Shown: positions 26,114 to 35,805 of the stretch, piece by piece
Numbering within the stretch: position 1 is the first letter of the stretch
Layout: every line of letters begins with the position of its first letter
DNA from: Mycobacterium seoulense
GTDB taxonomy: Bacteria > Actinomycetota > Actinomycetes > Mycobacteriales > Mycobacteriaceae
Direction of reading: 5' to 3'
DNA length: 64,000 bases
Assembly: GCF_010731595.1 (NCBI RefSeq)
Contig: NZ_AP022582.1
Coordinates: 1,798,001-1,862,000 of the forward strand
The notes under the pieces: model-generated
Seen by the model: only the letters and a program-made list of their open reading frames with translations
What the model was told of the DNA's origin: nothing
Database searches by the model: none
Position numbers and translations under genes: made by a program

Positions 26114-26730
26114 CGGCGATACCGCTTTTCCAGTTCGTTGCGAAGATTTCCCCGGGCGCGGTAGAGCAGCGCGCGTTGCCCTTCGGCGCTGAGCTCGAGG
26201 AGTTCGGCCGCCTCTTCGGCCGAGGTGCCGACGATGTCGCGCAGGATGACCAGTTGCCGCTGCCGCTCGGGCAGCGCGTCCAGCGCCGTGCGCACGTGTC
26301 CGACGAGCTCGTTCTCGACGGTGCGGTCCTCCGGCAAAAAGCGCCGCGACGGCGGAAGATTCCAGTGTCCCGCGTCGGGATGGCCTGCGGGATGCATGCG
26401 GCCCGCCAGCGGGTCGGCGTCGTCCGTCGACAGCACCTCGTGGTCGCGGATGCGGGATTCCCGGCGCCGGTGCCGCGAGGCGGTGTTCTTGACGATCCCG
26501 AACAACCATGTCCCGACCGAGGAACGCCCCTCGAAGGAATCCGCGGACTGCAGAACCTGCACCCACGCCTCCTGCACGGCCTCTTCGGCCACCGTTGCCG
26601 AATCCACCATGGTGCGGGCGAAATTGACCATCGGCCGATGAAAGTCGCGCACCAGGGTGGCCAGCGGGATGCCGCCGACGACGCGTTCGGATTCGGTACC
26701 CCCCGGCGGCACCGCCACCGGGGTCACCAT
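26110..26730 (-). CDS. ECF (extracytoplasmic function) RNA polymerase sigma factor
   Basis: A 206-residue ECF sigma factor. Region 2 is seen at about 30-90 (FHRPMVNFARTMV…AEEAVQEAWVQVLQSADSFEGRSSVGTWLFGIVKNTA) and region 4 at about 150-200 (ALDALPERQRQLVILRDIVGTSAEEAAELLELSAEGQRALLYRARGNLR). ATG 26730 is chosen because the frame upstream lies inside the acyl-CoA dehydrogenase gene, which stops 10 bases before. The paired ZAS protein follows with ATGA overlap. It sits inside the cynS operon and so may drive its own operon. Confidence 0.88.
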   Translation of the reverse strand: MVTPVAVPPGGTESERVVGGIPLATLVRDFHRPMVNFARTMVDSATVAEEAVQEAWVQVLQSADSFEGRSSVGTWLFGIVKNTASRHRRRESRIRDHEVLSTDDADPLAGRMHPAGHPDAGHWNLPPSRRFLPEDRTVENELVGHVRTALDALPERQRQLVILRDIVGTSAEEAAELLELSAEGQRALLYRARGNLRNELEKRYRR

Positions 26731-26740
26731 CGACTCGCAC

Positions 26741-27808
26741 TCAAGCGCATGCGGCCAGTTCCCAGCGCAGCTGCGCTTCCGATGGGGATTGGACCGGAAT
26801 GAACGCAGCCTCCCGGTAGCGGCGACTCGCCGCCGTCCTGCTCGCATACCCCTTACCGCCGGCGGTGCGGATCTCGAGATCCGCGCTGGCGCTGCTGAGT
26901 TCGGCCACGGCGAGCCGCAGGGACAACAGCTCCCGCTTGGTGGGCGGATCGTCCCCGCCCACCGCGGCGGCCAGATTCGCCAATGCCGCTTCGGCAGCGG
27001 CGAGCTTCTCCGCGACCTCGTCGACTTGGGCGCTGAAGACCTTGTTCACCCCGCTGAGGCCGGTCTTGGCCTGCTGCACCGCGGTTCTGCTCAGCCCCAG
27101 GCACATCGCCGATTGCAAGACGAGGAACGTCGGGCGGACCGCCCGCAGGAAGCCCTCGAAGTCACTCGACAACACCTGCCCCGAGGGGACGTAGGCGTCC
27201 GTCAGGTTCAGGTACGACGAGGCGGTGCTACCCATTGCCAGCAGGTCGAAGTGATCGCCCACCGTCACGCCCGGCGTGTCCAGCGACAGGGCCACGATCA
27301 GCCTCTCATCGGCGTCGGTACGCACCGCGGTCACCATGGTCGAGTCGGGGTAGAGGTTGCTCGCCCACCGGATGGGTCCGGACACCGCGTAGCCGCCCTC
27401 GACGCGCGCAGCCGTCAACTCCAGACTTCCGCACCCCGCCGCCTCCTTGAACGCCGACGCCATGCCGGTCACCCCCAGCGTGGTCCCGGCAAGCAGCGGC
27501 CCGGCCGCCGCCGCACCGAAAGGCGTTGCCGCCGTGAGCAGATACTCCACTGCCATGCGATGAGCCCACAACGAGAACCCGGTGCTCATGCATTCTCCGG
27601 AGATCATCCGGATGACCTCGGCCATGTCGGGTAGCCCACCGTCGGCGTTGCCGGGTGCGCCGACCCCGAGCAGGCCGGCCGCACCCAGCGCGGCGAAGCT
27701 GCGGCGAGATGGGTGTTCACCGCGGTCTAACGCGCCGGCGTGGGCCCGGATGTCATCCAACAGTTCGACATCCAATTGACCGGCCGCCGAATCCATCGTC
27801 GCCGTCAT
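26741..27808 (-). CDS. Acyl-CoA dehydrogenase family protein
   Basis: A 355-residue acyl-CoA dehydrogenase-fold flavoprotein. It has an N-terminal helical domain (ELLDDIRAHAGALDRGEHPSRRSFAALGAAGLLGVG), a beta mid-domain (ALSLDTPGVTVGDHFDLLAMGSTASSYLNLTDAYVP), and a C-terminal helical bundle ending YASRTAASRRYREAAFIPVQSPSEAQLRWELA. The length is slightly short and the group is the divergent class often found beside sulfur or xenobiotic genes. ATG 27808 has GGAGG 8-12 bases upstream and overlaps the cynS stop by four bases. Its role beside cyanase is unclear. Confidence 0.82.
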   Translation of the reverse strand: MTATMDSAAGQLDVELLDDIRAHAGALDRGEHPSRRSFAALGAAGLLGVGAPGNADGGLPDMAEVIRMISGECMSTGFSLWAHRMAVEYLLTAATPFGAAAAGPLLAGTTLGVTGMASAFKEAAGCGSLELTAARVEGGYAVSGPIRWASNLYPDSTMVTAVRTDADERLIVALSLDTPGVTVGDHFDLLAMGSTASSYLNLTDAYVPSGQVLSSDFEGFLRAVRPTFLVLQSAMCLGLSRTAVQQAKTGLSGVNKVFSAQVDEVAEKLAAAEAALANLAAAVGGDDPPTKRELLSLRLAVAELSSASADLEIRTAGGKGYASRTAASRRYREAAFIPVQSPSEAQLRWELAACA

Positions 27809-28281
27809 CTCGATACCTCCTGGGCCGAGTGCATCCACGCGTAGTCGAGGAACTTGCCGTCGAAAGTGACGACCACTCTGTCGCCTTCGGGGTGCGGACG
27901 CCGCCGCACGCTCACCTGAAAGTTGATGGCGCTCATGATGCCGTCACCGAATTCCTCACCGATGAGTTCCTTGATCGCCGGGCCGTAGACGGCCAGCGCC
28001 TCGTGGAACCGGTAGATCACGGGATCCGTCGCCATGGTCGCATCGGAGCCCCGATACGGCATCATCTGCAGTACGGCTACCGCCTCGTCGTCGAGGTCGA
28101 GAAGCGATGCGACCGTGGCCGCGTCGGCGGCCGGGAGCGGATGCTGCCCGAGCAACGCCGCGACCGTCCACACCGGGTCCTTGCCGACGGATTCGGCGAT
28201 TTCCGCCCAACTCAGACCCCGCCTGGCGCGGGCCAGCCTGATGGCCTGGCCGAGATCCGCCTTCGTCAATGTAGTTGCCAT
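27805..28281 (-). CDS. cynS: Cyanate hydratase (cyanase)
   Basis: A 158-residue CynS. It has an N-terminal HTH-like domain (LTKADLGQAIRLARARRGLSWAEIAESVGKDPVWTVAALLGQHPL) and a C-terminal catalytic domain with all three active-site residues: Arg and Glu in VIYRFHEAL and Ser in GIMSAINF. It decomposes cyanate with bicarbonate to ammonia and carbon dioxide. Length matches the family (about 156). It is followed by coupled genes for an acyl-CoA dehydrogenase, an ECF sigma/anti-sigma pair and an anion channel, and preceded by osmC 21 bases upstream. Confidence 0.95.
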   Translation of the reverse strand: MATTLTKADLGQAIRLARARRGLSWAEIAESVGKDPVWTVAALLGQHPLPAADAATVASLLDLDDEAVAVLQMMPYRGSDATMATDPVIYRFHEALAVYGPAIKELIGEEFGDGIMSAINFQVSVRRRPHPEGDRVVVTFDGKFLDYAWMHSAQEVSR

Positions 28282-28302
28282 AGCCGGTTCCCGTCCCGAT
28301 GC

Positions 28303-28827
28303 CTATTCGGTGACCAGAGTGGAGTCGACGCTTACCGGGTTGCGGAACGTGTTCACCACGGGTGACCAGGCGATCGCGGTGTCGTGAATCTCCTGGAGGG
28401 TGGCACCGTCGGCGTCTCCGGCCAGCGTCACCCTGCAGCGAACGGCGCTGAAACCGAGGCGCTTTCCCTCGGGGGTGTCGCCCACACCCCAGACCGCGGA
28501 GATGTCGATGTCACCTTCCATTTCGACCTCGATCTTGGTCAGCGTCACCCCGCGGTGGGTCGCATTGGCCAGCAAGCCCACCGACACGCACGAACCCAGC
28601 GCCGCCAGGGCGGTCTCGGACGGGTTGGGCGCCGAGTCGTCACCGAGCAGCGCGGGCGGCTCGCCCACCAGCATCGGTGCCAGGTCGCGAACGTAGGTCA
28701 TGTTGCGGAACCCGGTCTCGCACACCGTCTTGGCTTTGAGGGTCTTCTTGCCGGTCTCCGGGTTGGCCCTGGCGGTACACGACAACTTGTCGAGGCCTTC
28801 GGCGTCGATGACGAGCGCGTCGGTCAT
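28303..28827 (-). CDS. OsmC/Ohr family protein
   Basis: A 174-residue OsmC-fold protein. Expected elements are PSETALAALGSCVSVGL, with the conserved first Cys on the central helix, and the C-terminal strand-helix …TLQEIHDTAIAWSPVVNTFRNPVSVDSTLV. The second Cys of classical OsmC peroxidases is not evident at its usual place (SPVVNTF), so a thiol peroxidase role is uncertain; this subgroup with one Cys is common. It is first gene of the cynS operon, with the promoter expected in 28828-28991. Confidence 0.82.
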   Translation of the reverse strand: MTDALVIDAEGLDKLSCTARANPETGKKTLKAKTVCETGFRNMTYVRDLAPMLVGEPPALLGDDSAPNPSETALAALGSCVSVGLLANATHRGVTLTKIEVEMEGDIDISAVWGVGDTPEGKRLGFSAVRCRVTLAGDADGATLQEIHDTAIAWSPVVNTFRNPVSVDSTLVTE

Positions 28828-28991
28828 GTGACTTCCTCCGTTTTCGCTGATTCTGCGGCTTCACGGAGTTAGTGCTCTGCGGCCGCCGATGTGTGACGGT
28901 GGACCGGACGGATTTACCCGGACGACACGAAACATCACACGGCCGAAACACGGCGCCGTCCAACGCCTGATGACCTTTGACGGAGATTTGC

Positions 28992-30269
28992 TTAGCCGAA
29001 GAGGCCCTGCGCGATGTAGTGGCCTTCGGCGGGCGCGGGCGGCACCGCGAAGATTGCTGAGCCGATGTGGCGGATGTATTCGTTGAGCAGGTCGTGGGCG
29101 CCCAACCGGTTCTGCAGGCGAATAAAATCTTGCGGATCCTTTTGATACGAGATGAACAGCAGGCCCGCGTTGAGTTGCCCGTTGGCGTCGAGGCCATCGG
29201 TGTAGTTGTAGGACCGTCGCCGGATCATGATGCCGTCATTGTTCTCCCGGGCGGCCAGGCCGACGTGGGACATCGGATCGATGAGCGGATTGCCGTCGGC
29301 GCCCTTGACGGCGAAGTCGGGAGTATCGAACTCGGCCTTGCCGCTCAGCGGCGCGCCCTCGTCCTTGGTGCGGCCGAAGATCCGCTGCTGATTGCCGATG
29401 CGGTCGACGTCCCAAGTCTCGAGCAGCAGCCGGATCTTGCGCACGACTTGATACGTCCCGCCGCGCATCCACGGCTGGTCGTTGTCATCGACCCAGACGA
29501 ACCGGTCGTACTCCGCATCCGTGCCGATGTTGCGGGTCCCGTCCTTGAATCCCAGGAGATTTCGCGGGGTGTGCTGGCCCGGCCCGGCCGACGCGCGCCC
29601 GAATCCCAGCACGGCCCAGGATGGTGAGACGATGTTGCGGCCCAGCCGGGCGAGGTTACGCACCGCGTGATAGCAGACCTGCGGGTCGTCGGCACAGGCT
29701 TGCACGGAAAGGTCGCCGCCGCGCAACCGGGGATCCAGGTTGTCCCCGTTGAGCGGTGGCAGATCGGTGAACACCGCGGGCCGCCGCGGGGCGAGCCCGA
29801 ACCGCTCGCCGAACAGCGACGGCCCCAGTCCGATGGTGACGGTGAGACTGGCCGGGCTCAGCCCGTAGGCCTCCCCGGTATCCCCCGGGGGCTGCACCTC
29901 GACCTGCGGCGCAACGGTGCCGACGGGCTTACCCTGCTGCAGGACCGCGGCCGCGGCGGACCAGCGCGCCAGCAGGGTTTGCAGCTCGGTGCGCCCGCCG
30001 GCGGTCAGCGAGAAGGACATGAACATGGCGTAACGCTGTGGGGGCGTGGCAATTCCGCCCTGATGCGGCTGACCGTAGAAGGGATAGCTACGACGCAGGT
30101 CGACGTCGTCGTCCCCGCCGCCCGGGCCGCCGTTGCGCCCGGCTGCCATCGCGTGACCCGCGAAGCCGCCGGCCGCGGCGCCGGTAAGCCCGGCCAACAT
30201 GGCGCCGCCGATCAGGTGCCGGCGCGAAACCGCCGCAGCTTCCTCGGGATCGGTCGTGTCGTCGGTCAC
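28992..30269 (-). CDS. efeB: Dyp-type peroxidase EfeB, Tat-exported
   Basis: A 425-residue heme peroxidase. It carries a twin-arginine signal (SRRHLIGGAMLAGLTGAAAGGFAGHAMA), the catalytic GxxDG motif in LLGFKDGTRN, the proximal His in PMSHVGLAA, and the Arg in GIMIRRRSYNY. In EfeUOB systems EfeB acts in the periplasm to oxidise ferrous iron or extract iron from heme. GTG 30269 starts 2 bases after the efeO stop. The frame is open far upstream but only inside efeO. It is a complete protein with a C-terminal …GHYIAQGLFG. Confidence 0.93.
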   Translation of the reverse strand: MTDDTTDPEEAAAVSRRHLIGGAMLAGLTGAAAGGFAGHAMAAGRNGGPGGGDDDVDLRRSYPFYGQPHQGGIATPPQRYAMFMSFSLTAGGRTELQTLLARWSAAAAVLQQGKPVGTVAPQVEVQPPGDTGEAYGLSPASLTVTIGLGPSLFGERFGLAPRRPAVFTDLPPLNGDNLDPRLRGGDLSVQACADDPQVCYHAVRNLARLGRNIVSPSWAVLGFGRASAGPGQHTPRNLLGFKDGTRNIGTDAEYDRFVWVDDNDQPWMRGGTYQVVRKIRLLLETWDVDRIGNQQRIFGRTKDEGAPLSGKAEFDTPDFAVKGADGNPLIDPMSHVGLAARENNDGIMIRRRSYNYTDGLDANGQLNAGLLFISYQKDPQDFIRLQNRLGAHDLLNEYIRHIGSAIFAVPPAPAEGHYIAQGLFG

Positions 30270-30271
30270 GG

Positions 30272-31534
30272 TCAGCCGGTCGAGACGACTTTTTGCGCGA
30301 CCGTCGACAGGCTCTGGTGCAGGGGCTGGATGACCGCGGTCAGCTTCGGCGCGTCGGTGGCCTTCAGCGCGGCCGTGTAGGTCCGGAAGCCGCCCAGCGC
30401 GGAGGACTCGCGATACCCGTCCAAAGTCGCCAGCACCGTGCGGAATTGCTGATCGATCTGGCTGACCAGCTTGCCGTCGATCTGCTCCAGGCCCGGCCGC
30501 AGCGACGCATAGGCCTGCTGGGCGCCTTCCACGTTGCCGGAGAAGTCGACCAGGTCGATGTGGCTGAACGCCTCCTCCTCCCCGGTGATCTTGGTGTTCT
30601 GGATCTCTTCGATCAAATCGCTGGCACCGTTGGCCAAGTCTTCCGGCTGGTAATGCAGGAGGGCGACGATAGCGGTCAACTTGACGACGTTGCCGACCAG
30701 TTCGGAGCTGGACGCCAACGTCGCGGGGGTGATCGCTTTGCCCTGCCACAGGTCGCGCTCGATGGCGTGGAATCCCTTCCAGCCGACCTTCGCGTCGACG
30801 GGCGTGGACTCGCGCATGTCGATCAGGTAGTCCAGGCTGCCGGCATTGTCGCCGACCGCGAAGCCCACCAAGATGAAACCCCCGACCGCGGACTCCGAAC
30901 GCTCCCAAAAGAGGCGCGCCTTGGCGTAAGCGGCCTTCGCGGCGTCGATGTTGCCCGACCGCACGGCGGCGTCCAGTGCCCTGACCCCGTCACCGAGCTG
31001 AGCGATCTGATTGACGACGTAAGCCGCGTAGTCCTTGGTCCCCTGGTTGAGGATGTTTGCCACGGTGCCTGCGGGCCGCGCCGCCGCCCGACCCGTCACC
31101 GTCAACGTCTGGTATTCGTTGCTCGCGCCGGGGCAATACAGCTGATACGAGCCACCGTCCAGTGTGACGGTGAACGACACCGGATCCAGACCGGGAGCGA
31201 GGTCCTCTTTCTCGCCGACGATCCGCTGGCCGCTGAGCAACTCGACTTCGCTGATCCCCGGTGCGCTCGTGTTCGCCACCGTGAAGGTCACCGGCCCGGC
31301 GGCCACACTGGTGACGTCCAGGGCGCAGCCCTCTTTGCCGCCATCATTGGCCATGGTGACCTTGACCGCGTTGGCGCCGCCGAGTTTCCCGCCTTCAGGG
31401 CGCCCCGCGTTGCCACCCGGATGACTGCAGGCGGTCACAGAAAACGCCACTGTCACAGCCAATGCTGTTGCGGCGAAACAACACTCGCGATGCCAAAGCC
31501 GGGCTTCCGGCTCGGTGCGGTCGCGCCGCGTCAT
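30272..31534 (-). CDS. efeO: EfeO, iron-uptake lipoprotein (cupredoxin plus M75 domain)
   Basis: A 420-residue periplasmic lipoprotein. The lipobox is SVTAC near residue 38. The cupredoxin domain, about 50-145, ends in the copper-type YQLYCPGAS. The M75 peptidase-like iron-binding domain, 165-415, carries the HxxE motif FHAIERD. It delivers iron to the EfeU permease, which is not encoded in this window. ATG 31534 overlaps the DUF3097 stop by four bases. The transporter partner must be elsewhere or absent. Confidence 0.92.
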   Translation of the reverse strand: MTRRDRTEPEARLWHRECCFAATALAVTVAFSVTACSHPGGNAGRPEGGKLGGANAVKVTMANDGGKEGCALDVTSVAAGPVTFTVANTSAPGISEVELLSGQRIVGEKEDLAPGLDPVSFTVTLDGGSYQLYCPGASNEYQTLTVTGRAAARPAGTVANILNQGTKDYAAYVVNQIAQLGDGVRALDAAVRSGNIDAAKAAYAKARLFWERSESAVGGFILVGFAVGDNAGSLDYLIDMRESTPVDAKVGWKGFHAIERDLWQGKAITPATLASSSELVGNVVKLTAIVALLHYQPEDLANGASDLIEEIQNTKITGEEEAFSHIDLVDFSGNVEGAQQAYASLRPGLEQIDGKLVSQIDQQFRTVLATLDGYRESSALGGFRTYTAALKATDAPKLTAVIQPLHQSLSTVAQKVVSTG

Positions 31535-32364
31535 GGGGACGGCTGCGTCACGAAGTCGATGAGTTCCTCGACGCGGCTGATCAGCGCCGGCTCGAGGTCG
31601 TTCCAGTCGCGCACCCGGGACCGAATGTGGCGCCAGGCCCTGGCGATGTCCGCCTGGTTGGCGTGGGGCAGGCCGAGCGCCCGGCACGCGCCGTGCTTCC
31701 ACTCGATGTGCCGCGGCACATCCGGCCAGCCGGCCAACCCGAGCCGCTGGGGCTTCACGGCCTGCCAGATGTCGACGTAGGGATGACCGACGACCAGGGT
31801 GTCGGTGCCACCCGGGCCGCGCCGCACCGCGTCGGCGATCCGCGCTTCCTTCGAACCTGCGACGAGGTGATCGACGAGCACGCCGAGCCGGCGCCCGGGC
31901 GCGGGCGCGAACTCAGACACGATGTCCACCAAGTCGTCCACGCCGCCGAGGTGCTCGACGACGACACCCTCGATGCGCAGGTCCTCGCCCCACACCTGCG
32001 CGATGAGTTCGGCGTCGTGGCGGCCCTCGACGTAGATCCGGCTGGCGCGGGCGACCCGGGCGCGCACGCCAGGCACGACGACCGAGCCGGACGCCGTCCT
32101 CCCGGCTGCGGCAGGCGCCGCCCGCCGCGGCGCCGTGAGGATCACCGGACGGCCCTCGAGCAAATAGCCTGGGCCCAACGGAAAACCACGCACGTGCCCA
32201 CGCCGGTCTTCCAGATCGACCCGCCCGTACTCGACTCGTACCACCGCGCCGACGTATCCGCTCTGCACGTCCTCGACCACCAGGCCGAGTTCGGCGGGGT
32301 GCTCGGTCGAGCGCGGCTTGCGCCGGCCCACGGCAAGGACATCGGTTCCATAGCGATCAACCAC
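31531..32364 (-). CDS. DUF3097 family protein
   Basis: A 277-residue actinobacterial protein of unknown function that I recognise as DUF3097. It opens MVDRYGTDVL and contains a central TOPRIM-like stretch (ASRIYVEGRHDAELIAQVWGEDLRIEGVVVEHLGG… LGVLVDHLVAGSKEARIADAV), with acidic residues arranged as in DNA-primase or RNase M5-type TOPRIM folds. Coupled to efeO by ATGA. A nucleic-acid role is possible but unproven; linkage to iron uptake may be positional only. Confidence 0.8.
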   Translation of the reverse strand: MVDRYGTDVLAVGRRKPRSTEHPAELGLVVEDVQSGYVGAVVRVEYGRVDLEDRRGHVRGFPLGPGYLLEGRPVILTAPRRAAPAAAGRTASGSVVVPGVRARVARASRIYVEGRHDAELIAQVWGEDLRIEGVVVEHLGGVDDLVDIVSEFAPAPGRRLGVLVDHLVAGSKEARIADAVRRGPGGTDTLVVGHPYVDIWQAVKPQRLGLAGWPDVPRHIEWKHGACRALGLPHANQADIARAWRHIRSRVRDWNDLEPALISRVEELIDFVTQPSP

Positions 32365-32584
32365 GCGGCCATACTAGAAAGCCTTGCGGCCAAACACCGT
32401 TACGGCACGCCCGCTTGAGGAGCATCGTGACCGAGATCGCCCGTGCCGGCGCAGCAATACCGGCGGGTAAAAAGTGCGTTTTAACTGTGTGGCGTTACTG
32501 AGCTGATGGCGTTGCCGATGTTACGTTGCTAGTGGTAAGAACTGCCGCTCATTCTCAAATCGCGGCGGTGAGCGAGGTGGGATT

Positions 32585-32872
32585 ATGGACCTGGCACTTT
32601 GGGTGTCGAGCATTGTGGCTTTCGTGCGGGCCGGCTACCCCGCCGGGATGCCCACGACCGGGTATGCGCCCCTGGCCGCCTTGGCTCGCCGACGGCTGTG
32701 CGACGACGAGATCAAGGCCATCGCAACCAAACTCATGAGGCGCCAATTCTGGCCGATCAACCCCGTTGATATCGGCGTCGAAATCACCCGGATCACGAAC
32801 CAATTGCCCGTGCCGGCCGACATCGAGCGGGTCGAGCATCGCCTCCACGAGATCCGCTGCGCGCGGGGATAG
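32585..32872 (+). CDS. DUF3349 family small protein
   Basis: A 95-residue mycobacterial protein of the DUF3349 family (Rv0543c-like): SIVAFVRAGYPAGMPTTGYAPLAALARRRLCDDEIKAIATKLM… INPVDIGVEITRITNQLPVPADIERVEHRLHEI. The fold is a small helical bundle; the function is unknown. It has no strong ribosome site and a 220-base upstream gap (32365-32584) that should hold its promoter and that of the divergent DUF3097-efeO-efeB operon. It is convergent with the patatin gene. Confidence 0.82.
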   Translation: MDLALWVSSIVAFVRAGYPAGMPTTGYAPLAALARRRLCDDEIKAIATKLMRRQFWPINPVDIGVEITRITNQLPVPADIERVEHRLHEIRCARG

Positions 32873-32897
32873 GCGTCATCGCGGGATTCCGACTCTG

Positions 32898-33875
32898 CTA
32901 CGGCGCGCCCTTCTCCGGTCCGCCGCATGCGGCCAGGTAGTCCGGGTAGCTCCACGTCCGCAGAAACTCTTGGCCCGCCTGCAATCCTCGTTGATACAGG
33001 GCGTCGCGTTGCTCGGCGGTGATGTTGAAGTCGATCGGGCTGACCTCCTCGGCGGGGACGAAGATGGTGCGCCGTACGGTGCACGGATCGTCGATGTATG
33101 CGTTGTCCTGGTTGCTCACCAGTGTCTCTATCGCGGCGATTCCCAAGGAGACTGGCCCGTGGACCGGATGGGTGGGCGGGATGCCGGGTCGCGCGGACAA
33201 ACGGATGCCGAAGGTCGGCCATCGCGGCTCCGCGTCGGGGCGGTCGAACAGCTCCACGGGGAAATCCGACAGCAGGCCGCCGTCGACCCAGGTGGCGCCG
33301 CCCACCCGGACGGGCTCGAACACATAGGGAATCGCCGACGAGGCGTGCACGGCGCGGGCCACCGGAAAGTCGTCGGGGTCGATCCCGTAGGAACCGAGGT
33401 CCCACGGGATGCGCACCAGCCGGCGCCGGGACAGGTCACTGGCCGTCACGACGAGCGACCATGCGAACTGGTCCGGTTCTTCGCCCGTGCGTAGGTCGCC
33501 GAACGTCCGCACGCCCATGTCGGCCAGCAGGCCGGAGAGCAGCCGCTCCAAATAGGCACCGCGGTAGACACCGTCGGACACCAACAGCGACAGCGCCCCA
33601 CCGATCAGTGGCACCTCTCCGATCAGGTTGCGGTCCAGGAATTTCCGATAGTCGATGGTCCGCATCACCTCCGCGAGCCGGCTCAGCGGCTCGCCCGCGA
33701 CCTGCAGCGCGGCTACCAGCGACGCGACGACCGCGCCCGCGCTGCTTCCTGCGACGCGCGGAAACCGGTAGCCAGCCGCGGACAGCGCGTCGACCGCGCC
33801 GACCAGCCCGATCCCGCGGACGCCGCCCCCCTCGCACACCAGATCCGCGCGGGACGCGATCACGGCTGCCTCCAT
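32898..33875 (-). CDS. Patatin-like phospholipase (Rv2037c-type)
   Basis: A 325-residue patatin-family lipid acyl hydrolase. The oxyanion loop CEGGGVRGIG is near residue 15, the nucleophile elbow is VAGSSAGAVV (Ser), and the partner Asp is in TWVDGGLLSDFPV. No signal peptide. Immediately downstream of a sugar-type ABC transporter operon on the same strand with a 12-base gap; the same order occurs in M. tuberculosis (Rv2037c after Rv2038c, from memory). It may act on a lipid carried or modified by that transport system. Confidence 0.87.
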   Translation of the reverse strand: MEAAVIASRADLVCEGGGVRGIGLVGAVDALSAAGYRFPRVAGSSAGAVVASLVAALQVAGEPLSRLAEVMRTIDYRKFLDRNLIGEVPLIGGALSLLVSDGVYRGAYLERLLSGLLADMGVRTFGDLRTGEEPDQFAWSLVVTASDLSRRRLVRIPWDLGSYGIDPDDFPVARAVHASSAIPYVFEPVRVGGATWVDGGLLSDFPVELFDRPDAEPRWPTFGIRLSARPGIPPTHPVHGPVSLGIAAIETLVSNQDNAYIDDPCTVRRTIFVPAEEVSPIDFNITAEQRDALYQRGLQAGQEFLRTWSYPDYLAACGGPEKGAP

Positions 33876-33887
33876 AGTCTTGCCCCC

Positions 33888-34958
<1,071 letters not shown>

Positions 34959-34962
34959 GGGC

Positions 34963-35805
34963 TTATCCGTTGAGTCCCGTGACGGCGATACCCCTGACGA
35001 ATGAGCGCTGCGCGACCGCGTAGACGATGACCAACGGCAGCATGATCAGCATCGACGTCGCCATGATGATCGGCCAGCGCGCGACATACTCGCCCCGTAG
35101 CCGCACCAGGCCGAGGGTCAGCGTGGCCAGGCTGTTGCGCTGGAGCATCAGCAGCGGCCACAGGAAGTCGTTCCAGACGTTGACCCACGTGAGTACCGCC
35201 AGCACCATCACCGCGGGCCGGGCATGCGGCAACAGGATTCGCCAATAGATCTGCCACGGCGAGCAACCGTCGAGTATCGCCGCCTCTTCCAGGTCCGTCG
35301 GAAGAGTCCGGAAGAACTGCCGCATCAGGTAGGTGCCGAATGCGCTGCCGAACAAGCCGGGCACGATCATCGACCACGGAGTGTCGACCCACCCGACGGT
35401 CCGCATCAAGATGAACTGCGGGATCACTGTCACGGTCAGCGGCACCATCAATGTGCCCAGGTATAGCACGAACAGCGTGTCGCGACCGCGAAATTGCAGC
35501 CGGGCGAACGCGTATCCAGCCAGCGAGCAGAAAAAGACCTGCCCCGCGGTCACGCACCCGGCGTACAGCACGGTGTTGAAGAACATTCGCGCGAAGGGCA
35601 GCAACGAGAACACCTCGGTGTAGTTGGACCACCTCGGATGCGCGGGAAACAGTCTCGGCTCGGTGATCTCGCCCTCCCTCTTCAACGAGCCGGACACCGC
35701 CCAGGCGATCGGGAACAACCAGCACCAGGCGATGCCGATCAACGCGGTGTAGACCAGCACGCCACGAACGACATGGCGCGTGAACAAGCGCTCAGCTGAG
35801 ACCAC
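34963..35805 (-). CDS. ABC transporter permease (MalG type, Rv2039c-like)
   Basis: A 280-residue six-helix carbohydrate-type permease. The EAA loop that docks on the ATPase is EEAAILDGCSPWQIYWRILLP near residue 190. N-terminal helix ALIGIAWCWLFPIAWAVSGSL. It overlaps the upstream permease gene by 14 bases, which indicates translational coupling. It pairs with the MalF-type permease next door. Confidence 0.92.
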   Translation of the reverse strand: MVSAERLFTRHVVRGVLVYTALIGIAWCWLFPIAWAVSGSLKREGEITEPRLFPAHPRWSNYTEVFSLLPFARMFFNTVLYAGCVTAGQVFFCSLAGYAFARLQFRGRDTLFVLYLGTLMVPLTVTVIPQFILMRTVGWVDTPWSMIVPGLFGSAFGTYLMRQFFRTLPTDLEEAAILDGCSPWQIYWRILLPHARPAVMVLAVLTWVNVWNDFLWPLLMLQRNSLATLTLGLVRLRGEYVARWPIIMATSMLIMLPLVIVYAVAQRSFVRGIAVTGLNG

